DNA of 9,062 nt, from contig JADKBU010000058.1 in assembly GCA_016714935.1 (NCBI GenBank), positions 1 through 9,062 on the forward strand. The letters are read 5' to 3'. Source of the DNA: Candidatus Accumulibacter propinquus. GTDB lineage: Bacteria; Pseudomonadota; Gammaproteobacteria; Burkholderiales; Rhodocyclaceae. Within the stretch, counting starts at the first letter, position 1, and the number at the start of each line of letters is the position of its first letter. The notes below the pieces were generated by a model that saw only the letters and a program-made list of their open reading frames with translations, had not been told where the DNA came from and ran no database searches. This document shows positions 1 to 7,536 of the stretch, piece after piece. Position numbers and translations under genes: made by a program.

Positions 1-822
1 GTGCGGGTCATCGTAGTAGCTGTTGATGTTGCCGCCGTGTTTGATGTCGCCTTCCAGCCCGTGCACGGCGAGATTGAGGCGGCACAGACGGCCGGTTTCG
101 TCGGTTTTCTCGACGCCGCAGATGGCGAGTTCGGCGGCGGGGTTCTTCTGGTGCTCGGCGACGAAGCGCGCCGATTGCACGAACATGCCGCCGGAGCCGC
201 AGGCGGGGTCGAGGATGCGGCCGTGGAAGGGTTCGATGATTTCGGCCAGCAGCTTGACGATGCTGCTCGGCGTGTAGAACTCGCCGCCGCCCTGGCCCTC
301 GGTCATGGCGAAGGCGCCGAGAAAGTATTCGTAGATGCGGCCGAAGGCGTCGTAGTCGAGCGTGGCCGGGATCTCGGACACCTTCTTGAGCAGTTCCTTG
401 AGCAGGGTGTTGGTGAACAGGTTGTAGGTCTTGGGCAGCACGCCGACCAGCTGTGGGTTGTGCTTCTCGATCTCGCGCATCGCGGCGTTGACCCTGGCGC
501 CGATGTCGGCCACCTCGGGCAGCGTCAGCAGGTAGTCGAAGCGCGCCTCGGCGGCGAGGTAGAGGATGCCTTCGGCGTGATAGGCAGCGGGCTCATCGAT
601 GCGGCTGCCGCGCCGGGATGATGCGCTGGCGCCTGCGAGCTTGCTGCGCAGGACGGCAAAGCGGACCTCGGCGAAGCGCAGGAAGATCAGGCCGAGGATG
701 GGGCCGGAGTACTCCTGCGCCTTGAGGCCGGAATTGGCGCGGAACTGGTCGGCGGCATCCCACAGGCGTTTTTCGAGCGAGGTGGAGGCGGCATCTTTTT
801 CGGAGGGGGCAATCCAGAGCAT
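1..822 (-). CDS. hsdM: Type I restriction-modification DNA methyltransferase (HsdM), N-terminal part, cut by window edge
   Basis: This is the modification subunit of a type I restriction-modification system. It transfers a methyl group from S-adenosylmethionine to adenine N6 and acts in the cytoplasm with HsdS and HsdR. The frame is open for 274 codons from ATG at 822 to the window edge with no stop. Residues about 15-150 form the helical HsdM N-terminal domain (LEKRLWDAADQFRANSG, then PILGLIFLRFAEVRF). The methyltransferase domain follows, with GGGEFYTPSSIVKLL at 178-192 and SAM-binding motif I, DPACGSGGMF, at 205-214. The catalytic NPPF motif lies beyond the edge. The start gives the expected family N-terminus (MLWIAPSEKD) and has a weak AGGA about 12 bases upstream. 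It begins 26 bases after the small membrane-protein gene, so read-through from that cassette is possible, although function suggests a separate locus continuing leftward. No hsdS or hsdR is visible here. Confidence 0.93.
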   Translation of the reverse strand, partial: MLWIAPSEKDAASTSLEKRLWDAADQFRANSGLKAQEYSGPILGLIFLRFAEVRFAVLRSKLAGASASSRRGSRIDEPAAYHAEGILYLAAEARFDYLLTLPEVADIGARVNAAMREIEKHNPQLVGVLPKTYNLFTNTLLKELLKKVSEIPATLDYDAFGRIYEYFLGAFAMTEGQGGGEFYTPSSIVKLLAEIIEPFHGRILDPACGSGGMFVQSARFVAEHQKNPAAELAICGVEKTDETGRLCRLNLAVHGLEGDIKHGGNINSYYDDPH

Positions 823-848
823 GCGATATGGAAATCCTGGGGAAACCG

Positions 849-995
849 CTATTTGTGAAAGGCGCGGCCGCCACCACCCGCCACGCGCGCGGTCTGGGCA
901 CTGGCCTCGCGTTCGAAGAGGCTCCAGCCCTGGTACTGCGCATGCGTGAAGAAAACCAGCGCAAGCAGACCGACGATCCAGTTGGCCTTGGTCAT
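849..995 (-). CDS. 48-residue single-pass membrane protein, last gene of the SPFH/DUF4178 cassette
   Basis: This short gene is open from ATG at 995 to TAG at 849-851. The protein has a lysine near the N-terminus, one hydrophobic helix at about residues 6-18 (WIVGLLALVFF), then the aromatic segment HAQYQGWSLF at 18-27. A short polar tail ends in Gly-rich GGGGRAFHK. The ATG at 993-995 lies one base past the TGA of the DUF4178 gene (997-999), giving TGACATG, so translation is probably coupled. An upstream in-frame start at 1088 would overlap the DUF4178 gene and add an arginine-rich, non-membrane leader, so the coupled ATG is preferred. I do not recognise a named family with certainty. The position suggests a small membrane partner of the cassette; similar short proteins with a QGWSLF-like motif near DUF4178 genes are a recollection, not a verified match. 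Confidence 0.68.
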   Translation of the reverse strand: MTKANWIVGLLALVFFTHAQYQGWSLFEREASAQTARVAGGGGRAFHK

Positions 996-996
996 G

Positions 997-2899
997 TCAG
1001 TTGCCGCCGTCGGCGAGGTCGCTCTCGCTCCAGCGTCGCGCCTCGAAGGCACTCCTCCGCCAACGCGAAAGCAGGGGGAAAACGGCAAGGAAAATCAGCA
1101 GCAGCACGAAGTTAGACCATCCCGCGGGATTGCGAACGACTTCCAGCGTGTCGGCGACGGCAACCGTATTGTCGGTTCCCAGTTCGTACTCGATGACCAG
1201 GTAGTAGGTTCCCGCCGGCACGGCCTTGAAGACCATCTCGTCGGATGGTGATCCTTCAGACCAGCTCTCGTCATCCTCGACACCTTTGTAGTAACTGATT
1301 TCCTGCGTACCCTCATAGGCTTCGCCGGTATTTTTTTCGACCAGGGTGGTATTGAGCGACAGCCAGTTGTTGGCCAGATCGGTGTCGTGGCGGACCAGCA
1401 GGGCACGCGCACGGTCCTTCAGGACAAATTCCTGAGTGTTCAGCGTCGCCTCCTCGTTCAGCGACGACAGCACCAACTGCTGCCTGAGTACCACCTGCGA
1501 GGCGAAGATGAAGGCGAACGCCAGTTGCAGCACCGTGGCAGCCAGGGCCAGGATCCAGAACGTGCGACAGATGCGACGGTGCCGCTCCAGCAGGGGGTTC
1601 GGCTGGTTGGCATAGATCCCGATGCGTTTCGGTGCAGGTGTCCTGACCGCAAACGCGGCGCAGACCTCATCGGGTTCCAGGTATTCGGATTGCGACCAGT
1701 TTGCTTCCTTTGCCGTGACCTCGCGCGAGAGCAGCAGGGGCGGACAGACAAAGTCGTCGATCTGGCAGGTCTCTCCGACGGCAACCCGCCAGTAGAACTC
1801 GCCGACGACGTAGATGACTTCGGCCTGGCCGCTGTTGAACAGCTTGAACTTCTGACGGCCGTGCGAGAAGTCGCGCTGCCCGCGGGCGACTGATGGCGGG
1901 TTGGAGAGCGTGCGCGCATGGTTCCAGTGTCCCTGGTACTCGATCAGCCAGGCAAAGCCCTGCTGCACATTGAACAGCAGGTATTCCGACCAGGTAGTCG
2001 GTGCCTTCCGATGTCGTGCGGCGGCGCATGAAGCCGATCACTTCCCAGTTGACGCCGCGCAGCGTACCCTGACTGCCGAGTGGCAGCCAGGGTATTTCGC
2101 GCAGGGCCTGCGCCGCGCCGGCCAGCAGTCTGAAGTCCTGGTTCTCGACCCCGATGAGCGACCCGCAACTGTCGCAGGCGATGCTTTCGATGGCTGGTGA
2201 ATGAATGCGCAGCGGCGCGGCACAGCGCGGGCAATTGAAGGCGCGCGCGTCGACCGTCGGCGCCTCCCCGCCTGTCGGGTCGCCCTGTTCCCTGAGCTTC
2301 TCCAGTTTCAGGTCGGCGAAGGACACCGTCTGGCCAACGAAAACCAGTGGCGGCGTCTCGCTGTAATCGAGGGTGACATAACGACCGTTGCCGCGCAGAT
2401 CGGCCGTGTTGACATCGTAGCCGGCGGCGACCTTGAACGGCAACTCTCCCTGCCCGGCGATGCAGCGCGCCGTTTCGAGATCGGCCACCCGGAAGCTGCG
2501 TCCGTCGAGGGTGACCGGCAGGTCCGGTGCCAGCGTTTCGAACGCCGGCAGGGGATCGGCGACCGCCACCTGCGCGCTGACAATCCATTCGCCGGCGGCT
2601 TCGGCCAGCCACGCGCCCCGCCCATCGTCGAACAGGATGTGCCACTCGTTCCAGATCCCCGCTTCGTACTTCATCTGGATACGCCCGATCACCAGGAAGT
2701 GCCGGCTGCGGAAGGTCCCTTCGCTACCGATCTGGATCGGTGAGCTGTCTTCGAGCAGCTCGGCCATGCGTCCGAGGTTCTGCAAATCCTCGCCACTGCG
2801 CAACAGCGTGCTGCGGCAGAAATCGCAGACGACGTACAGCGAGGTCGCCGAGCGGAAGGCGACCGGCGCCCCGCAGGACGGGCAACTCGCTTTCTTCAC
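997..2899 (-). pseudogene. Tandem zinc-ribbon / DUF4178 membrane protein, split by one frameshift
   Basis: A large membrane-anchored protein of unknown biochemical role, reconstructed at about 634 residues. It starts at GTG 2899 (MKKASCPSCG); an in-frame TAA lies four codons upstream. The first zinc ribbon has Cys 6, 9, 25 and 28, followed by a DUF4178 domain (about 54-200, core EWHILFDDGRGAWLAEA). The second ribbon has Cys 223, 226, 242 and 245, followed by a second DUF4178 domain. The frame breaks at about 1987-1993, inside that domain: codons to 1991 end ...TDYL, and from 1989 the other frame reads SEYLLFNVQQGFAWLIE. Restoring two missing bases would give YLWSEYLL, the pattern I expect in this family. 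The second part has a transmembrane helix at about 1489-1560, a roughly 125-residue probably extracytoplasmic segment rich in beta-type residues, and a final helix at about 1066-1113. The lesion is single and both sides look well preserved, so it may be a sequencing error in a working gene. The gene starts 41 bases after the SPFH gene. Confidence 0.85.
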
Positions 2900-2940
2900 C
2901 GGTCCGGCTTAAGGCAGTGCTGCTCTGGTGGGCACGCGGC

Positions 2941-3975
2941 TTACTGCAACCTGGCCAGCAACTCGGCCTTCTTGGCGTCGAACTCGGCCTGCGAGAGGAT
3001 CCCCTTGGTCACCAGGGTGTGCAGCTTTTCCAGCGTCGCGACCACGGCGTCGGCACTGCCGGCGGAGTCAGGCGGTAATGCCGACGCCGTTACCGGCGGG
3101 TTGGCGCCGGCCTGCAGGGCCTGTGCCACCGTCGTCGACATCGTCTGGCCGATGCCCAGCCCGGCGCCGAGGCCGGCGCCAAGACCGGCAATGCCGCCTT
3201 CGTTCTGCGCCGCCAGCGGAATGCTGTTGGCCACCTGATACTGCGTGTAGCGGCCCAGGTCGCCGATCATGTTCATGCCGATGCGCGTATCGAGGATCTT
3301 CTGGAGTTCTTCCGGCAGCGTGACGTTCTGCACCACAAAGCTGTCGAGCGCCAGTCCGTAGCGGTCGAATACCGCCTCCAGCTTGCCTTTCAGGGTTCGA
3401 CTCAATTCGTCCTGGTTGGCCGCCATGTCGATGAACGGTACGCCCGATTCTCCGAAGAGGTCGGTCATCGAGCTGATCACCAGGTTGCGCAACTGACCAT
3501 CGAGGTCGGTAACCATGTATTGCTCGCGCGTGCCCGAAATCTCGCTATGAAATTTGCGTGCATCGGCGAGCTTGTAGGAATAGATGCCGAAGGCACGCAT
3601 GCGCACCATCCCGAAGTCCTTGTCGCGGATGGTGATCGGGTTGGGTGTTCCCCACTTGCAGTCGAGTTGCAGGCGCGTCGAGAAGAAATAGACGTCCGAC
3701 TTGAAGGGCGACTCGAAGAGCTTGTCCCAGTTCTTCAGGTAGGTGAGCACCGGCAGCGTTCGCGTCGTCAGGCGGTACTGGCCGGGCTGGAACACGTCCG
3801 CGATCTGCCCCTCGTTGACGAACACGGCGATTTGCGACTCGCGTACCGTCAGTTGCGCGCCGTACTGGATCTCGAAGTCGCGCATCGGATAGCGCATGGC
3901 GAGCACCCCGTCGCCCTCTTCAGTCCAGTGAATGACGTCGATGAACTGTTTTCTGATGAAGTCCATGAGGGCCAC
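2941..3975 (-). CDS. SPFH/band-7 domain protein with Gly-rich linker and C-terminal SHOCT element
   Basis: A 344-residue protein of the SPFH (stomatin/prohibitin/flotillin) superfamily, in the subgroup often annotated as virion core protein-like and including Bacillus YdjI. Such proteins form oligomeric scaffolds at the membrane. There is no strong transmembrane helix, so this subgroup probably associates peripherally through partners. The N-terminus MALMDFIRKQFIDVIHW is typical. The SPFH body spans about 25-235, with the signature SDVYFFSTR at 93-101 followed by KWGTPNPITIRDKDFG. A Gly-rich stretch (GIAGLGAGLGAGLGIG, 261-276) leads to a C-terminal SHOCT-type element at 314-343 (LEKLHTLVTKGILSQAEFDA). 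The GTG start at 3975 is preferred over ATG at 3966 because AGGGAGA lies 5 bases before the GTG. The gene is intact, 63 bases after the DUF350 gene and 41 before the DUF4178 gene, so all are probably co-transcribed. Confidence 0.92.
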   Translation of the reverse strand: MALMDFIRKQFIDVIHWTEEGDGVLAMRYPMRDFEIQYGAQLTVRESQIAVFVNEGQIADVFQPGQYRLTTRTLPVLTYLKNWDKLFESPFKSDVYFFSTRLQLDCKWGTPNPITIRDKDFGMVRMRAFGIYSYKLADARKFHSEISGTREQYMVTDLDGQLRNLVISSMTDLFGESGVPFIDMAANQDELSRTLKGKLEAVFDRYGLALDSFVVQNVTLPEELQKILDTRIGMNMIGDLGRYTQYQVANSIPLAAQNEGGIAGLGAGLGAGLGIGQTMSTTVAQALQAGANPPVTASALPPDSAGSADAVVATLEKLHTLVTKGILSQAEFDAKKAELLARLQ

Positions 3976-3980
3976 GGTGG

Positions 3981-3987
3981 TCTCCCT
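3981..3987 (-). promoter_or_regulatory. Ribosome binding site of the SPFH gene
   Basis: The minus strand reads AGGGAGA five bases before GTG 3975. It would be too far (14 bases) from the alternative ATG at 3966, so it decides the start in favour of GTG. Confidence 0.7.
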
Positions 3988-4038
3988 AAAGCAAGCGTTG
4001 ATGATCCGGCGCTCGAATCCGATTGCCGGTGGGGTCGG

Positions 4039-4443
4039 TCAGTAACCCATGCAGGCCGCGTTGATCACGCCGACACCGAGCGAAATGGCCGCCAGAAAGA
4101 TCGCCGGTGCCAGCTTGCCGGCGGGAACGTCCTGATTGAGCTGTGGAAAGGTGAATCTGGCGACCAGATAAGCCAGAATCTGGATGATGCCGGCGATTGC
4201 TCCCCAGGATGCCAGGTCGATCAGCGTATCGCTGTGGGCGATGACGTTGGCTACCGGCATGGCGAAACCGAGCAGCGCACCCGACAGGCTGACCGCGGCG
4301 GCGCTATTGCCGGCACGAATCAGGGCCATCTCGTGGTACGGCGTGACGTTGAGATAGACCAGCAGGAACAGGGCGAGCAACACCATCGCCACGGCGAAAT
4401 ACGCCAGAAAGGCGGGCAGTGTCGTCATCAGGTGCGCGGGCAT
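4039..4443 (-). CDS. DUF350 (YjfL-type) four-helix inner membrane protein
   Basis: A 134-residue integral membrane protein of the DUF350/YjfL family, whose molecular function is unknown. Four hydrophobic segments are visible at about residues 9-31, 48-67, 76-97 and 111-130. Family-like features include YHEMALIRAGNSAAAVSLSG after the first helix, GALLGFAMPVANV in the second, WGAIAGIIQILAY in the third, and the C-terminal ending INAACMGY. The ATG at 4443 is chosen because AGGAG lies 7 bases upstream; a start at 4473 would add ten polar residues and overlap the ribosome site. The gene begins 33 bases after the coaX stop and is the first of the cassette DUF350 - SPFH - DUF4178 - small membrane protein. 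It is the first gene from the right that is open end to end. No separate promoter is visible in the 33-base gap. Confidence 0.9.
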   Translation of the reverse strand: MPAHLMTTLPAFLAYFAVAMVLLALFLLVYLNVTPYHEMALIRAGNSAAAVSLSGALLGFAMPVANVIAHSDTLIDLASWGAIAGIIQILAYLVARFTFPQLNQDVPAGKLAPAIFLAAISLGVGVINAACMGY

Positions 4444-4450
4444 GTGACTT

Positions 4451-4455
4451 CTCCT
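4451..4455 (-). promoter_or_regulatory. Ribosome binding site of the DUF350 gene
   Basis: A perfect AGGAG on the minus strand, 7 bases before ATG 4443. It excludes the longer frame starting at 4473, in which this site would be coding. Confidence 0.8.
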
Positions 4456-4476
4456 GTTTATCGGCAATGGCACGAG

Positions 4477-5197
4477 CTACCGCGATTCGGCATAGCGTAC
4501 CAGCCCGTTAAGGATCAGATTGTCCGCCAACTGGAACGGGATCTTCAAGTGCGCCGCCAGCGGTGCGGCGGCGCCGCCGGTCAGCAGGCAACGAGCGCCG
4601 GGCGCCGTGGCGATGGCCGCAAACATGCGCTCGACCGCTCCGAGTTGGGCCTGCAGGCAACCGCTGACGATGGCGTCCATGGTATTGCGCGGCTCGCTGC
4701 GAAATACACCATCGGCGAGCGGCAGCTGTGCGGTATTGTCGGCCAGCGCCCGCGCATCAGGTCGAAACCGGAAGGATCAAGCCGCCGCAGAAACACCCCC
4801 GTCGGCATCGAGCAGGTCGACCGTGGTCGCGGTGCCGGCGCAAACCACCAGGCACGCGTGCTCAAGCAGCGCGCGCGCACCGATCAGTGCCGCCCAGCGA
4901 TCGGCTCCGAGTTGCCCCGGAAACTCGTAGGTATTGCGGACGCCGCAAGCCTCGGCGCTGGCGTGCAGGAAAGAGACCCTGGCGTGGCGCCCGGCGAGGA
5001 GTGCGGAGAGGGTCGCTGCGACCTCGCTGCCGGCGACGTTGCAGACCATGACGCGCGCGTCCGCCGGCCCACTCGTCGGCGGCCTCGCTCAACCAGGCGA
5101 CATCCGCAGTCGCCAGAACGCCGCTGTCGAGCCAGCCGGTTCCGTCATGGACACCCCACGGATACGGCTGTTGCCGGCGTCGATCGCGATGTTCGGC
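4477..5197 (-). pseudogene. coaX: Type III pantothenate kinase (CoaX), multiply frameshifted
   Basis: CoaX phosphorylates pantothenate with ATP, the first step of coenzyme A synthesis. The pieces in order are: IAIDAGNSRI at the N-terminus (phosphate-binding DxGN motif); GVHDGTGWLDSGVLATADVA in a second frame; MVCNVAGSEVAATLSALLAG onward from 5049, with GADRWAALIGA and VVCAGTATTVDLLDADG; GFDLMRG; then ADNTAQLPLADGVF through NTMDAIVSGCLQAQ and LLTGGAAAPL to TAG at 4477. Comparing frames gives at least six indels: near 5160 (one base missing), in the CG run 5052-5060, in the G run 4796-4800 (one extra), near 4784-4790, near 4768-4774 and near 4749-4751 (one missing each at the last two). The start codon is also gone: the sequence reads GGCGCCGAACATC where an ATGA overlap with birA would be expected. 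The motif residues themselves are conserved, which favours recent decay or sequencing error over old decay. Confidence 0.88.
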
Positions 5198-5198
5198 G

Positions 5199-6060
5199 CC
5201 GCGCGCAGCGAGAGGTCACCGGACAGACAACGTTCGATCCCGGCAGCCGTTCGCAACAGCAGGGCGCCGTCTCGCTGTCGGCCCCCGGACAGATGCCCTC
5301 GCGGTCCAAGAAGCCCGCCGTTGAGCAGCCGCCACGGCGCGTTCCTGCCAGACATGGTGCGCCTGCCATTCCTCGCGCAGGACGTTGAAACCAGCTACCG
5401 CGAAACGATCGAGGACGACCGCCAGCTCAAGCAGGATGCGCGCCAACAATTGATGACGATCGGGCGGGGGCGAGGAGGCTTGCGACAACGAGGTTGGCCG
5501 ATGCAAGAATTCCTCTGCGCCGGCAGCGAACAGCAGCAGGGTTCAAGCCGATACCCATCACCGCGACCATGCCGTCGGGCTGGGCGTCGAGTTCAACCAG
5601 GATGCCACCGAGTTTTCCACCGTCGAGCAGGATGTCGTTCGGCCACTTCAAACCGATACCGGGAACTCCGCAGTTTTCGAGAGCACGCGCCACGGCGACG
5701 CCAACGGCCAGCGACAACCCCGCCAGTCTTGGTAACACCGCCAGTGAAACGCGACAACACGGGAAAGGTCAGCCGGATTCCGCGGAAGACCACCAGCCCG
5801 CCAGTCTGCCGCGGCCGCCGTCTGTCGGTCGGCACGGGTAACCGATCCTGACGTCGCATCCTGGCGTGCCCGTTCGAGCAGGAGCGTACTGGTCGAACCG
5901 CATTCGCGCAACGCCTCGATGGTGCAATCGACCAGCTTGCCCGCCGAGCAGGGACCGCAGGCGGCGGGATCGATCTGGCAAGAGCGATGAGGCAGGGCTC
6001 CGCTATCAGATCAACGCCGCCATTATCGCCGATTATCGTTGCATTGAGCCCTTCCCTGAT
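5199..6060 (-). pseudogene. birA: Biotin-[acetyl-CoA-carboxylase] ligase (BirA), multiply frameshifted
   Basis: BirA activates biotin with ATP and attaches it to the carboxyl carrier protein of acetyl-CoA carboxylase. Recognisable pieces, right to left, are: LNATII near 6050; RECGSTSTLLLERARQDATS at about 5911-5850; RQTAGRGRLAGWWSSAESG, which needs one missing base near 5818 to keep the biotin-loop GRGR motif in frame; LSLAVGVAVARAL and KWPNDILLDGGKLGGILVEL (5648 downward) with the GGKLGG lysine intact, then MGIGLN to about 5541. The small C-terminal domain follows with LREEWQAHHVWQERA near 5395-5335 and DGALLLRTAAGIERCLSGDL to about 5211. The segment before GSTST is too short for a DNA-binding HTH, so this would be a class I, non-regulatory ligase. 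No start codon is visible; the frame of LNATII runs straight on from the ntrC remnant. Both ends are approximate. The 3' end is fused in frame to the coaX N-terminus. Confidence 0.85.
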
Positions 6061-7476
6061 CTTCGATGGTGTTGGCGCCCATCGAGCCCTGAGTTCCTGA
6101 ACCTTGGGGGGACGGTGTTGCGGCCGATGCCCAGGGCCAGTGCCGCCTCGATGCGGCGCCCACCGGTGTGTGCCAGCGCACGATTGATCAGCACGCGTTC
6201 GAAAGCGTGCGTCAAACTTTGCGTACACTGTCAGTTCGCTACTCAACAGGCGGTCGACTCTCTGCGCCAGGGCGTTTTCCCAATCGTGACGCCCCATTGC
6301 CGGCAGCGCCCGCAGCCCGGCGGTAAGTCGGCGAGAGTTCCACCAGCCGCCCTGGCTGCCATGACGGTCAGCCAGTGCGACAGAGTTCTCGAGTTGTCTT
6401 ACGTTGCCGGAAAAATCGAGCGCACACAAATGCTTTTCAAGGCCAAGTCTGAGAAGAGGTTGCCTTGACCTCGAGGTCCCTGGACACTCTTCTGCAGGAA
6501 GTGGCGGGCCAGGATCGATGTCCTCGCGTCGTTCACGCAGGCTGGGCAGGCAGCACGCGGACGACATTCAGACGACGAAGTCAGATCTCCTCACGAAAAA
6601 GACCTTGGCTGACTCGCGCTTCGAGATCCTGGTGCGTCGCGGCGATGATGCGTGACCCGGTTTTCAGGGGCGAATGGCCGCCTAACGCGAGAAAATAATG
6701 GTCGTCCGAGAGAACGCGCAGCAGTCGCGTCCGCAGTTCCGCCGGCACGTCGCCGATTTCGTCCAGGAACAGCGTGCCGCCTCGGCCTGTTCGAAATGCC
6801 CCTGTCGCCAGCGGCGCTGGTGAAAAAGCCCCTAACGCTCGTGGCCGAAGAGCTCCGATTCGCAGGTCGCGCGATCGCCAGCGGCTGATGGGCAATGTAT
6901 GGCCTGGTTTAGCGCAGTGGATCATGGCGATGCATCGGCGCGCACCAGTTCCTTTCCGGAACCAGACTCCGCCGGTGATCGTGAATCGTCGCACTCGATC
7001 GGCTCAAACGGCCAAATGGCACGGAATACTTCCTGCATCGCTGGTGCCTGCCGAGGAATCTCCATGCCAGTTCCACTTCATTGGGCGGCACCAGTCTGCG
7101 CAGGCTCTCGCCAATCGCGCGCCGAATCAGTTCCAGCGTCTGGTCGACGTCGAAGCGGTTTCCGGCAGATATCTGAATGCGCCTCTGGAAAGCCGATTGG
7201 CGCTGTCCAGATCCGAGTAGGCGGTCATGATGATAACCGGAATGGCTGGAAAGCGTTCTCGTGAATCCAGCAACTCTGGGCGTCTGACGGGCCCGGGCAG
7301 GCCGCGGATGTCGGAGACCAGGATTTGCAGCCTCAGCACCGGGCGTCGAGGCGCGCTACTGTTTCGGTCGCCGAAGAAAAATCGGGAACGGGATTTTTCG
7401 CGGGAAAGGGCCCTTCTCTTGAGAATTCATCACCGGATTGATCGAGCGTCGTCGACGATCCGGTGACCGGTTTCTA
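6035..7476 (-). pseudogene. ntrC: Nitrogen regulation response regulator NtrC (GlnG), multiply frameshifted
   Basis: NtrC is the sigma-54 activator phosphorylated by NtrB under nitrogen limitation. The receiver domain survives as GIVDD near 7463, LVSDIR at about 7304-7321 (phospho-acceptor Asp present) and VIIMTAYSDLDSA at about 7199-7237. The AAA+ domain retains a Walker A (GES-GSGKELV, needing one base removed near 6970), an altered GAFTGA loop near 6825-6830, an intact Walker B region GGTLFLDEIGDVP (6743-6781), IIAATHQDLEARVSQGLF to about 6590, LPSLRERREDI (6517-6549) and DFSGNVRQLEN (6385-6417). The C-terminal Fis-type HTH reads AFERVLINRALAHTGGRR and ALALGIGRNT (6114-6206). The start is lost: GTAGAAACCGGTC stands where ATGAAACCGGTC would be expected. 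It lies between ntrB and birA. The 3' end is approximate. Confidence 0.88.
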
Positions 7477-7536
7477 CTGATTTTAGGCGGATTGGCAAGC
7501 GGTCGCGATCTGGCAAGCAAAAACACGCCAATAATC

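Noticed and set aside
1..621. 206-residue open frame on the plus strand
   Set aside because: It is the exact antisense of hsdM, whose minus-strand frame carries DPACGSGGMF and the full N-terminal domain.
593..964. 123-residue minus-strand frame overlapping the hsdM start
   Set aside because: It is Arg/Pro-rich and out of frame with hsdM over most of its length, with no recognisable domain.
1387..1893. 168-residue plus-strand frame
   Set aside because: It is antisense to the DUF4178 C-terminal part, which has clear membrane helices and continuous family-like sequence.
1980..2000. Programmed ribosomal frameshift in the DUF4178 gene
   Set aside because: There is no slippery heptamer or A/T-rich run, and the repaired family pattern needs two extra bases, which suits a deletion or base-calling error better.
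3520..5388. 622-residue open frame on the plus strand
   Set aside because: It runs antisense through the SPFH N-terminal half, DUF350 and coaX. Its protein is low-complexity and rich in R, Q, D and G, with no family features. High GC leaves such antisense frames open, and the minus-strand proteins are clearly real.
5593..6567. Single 324-residue minus-strand protein
   Set aside because: It is a chance continuous frame that strings together an NtrC piece (RERREDI, DFSGNVRQLEN), an out-of-frame stretch and BirA pieces; it is not one product.
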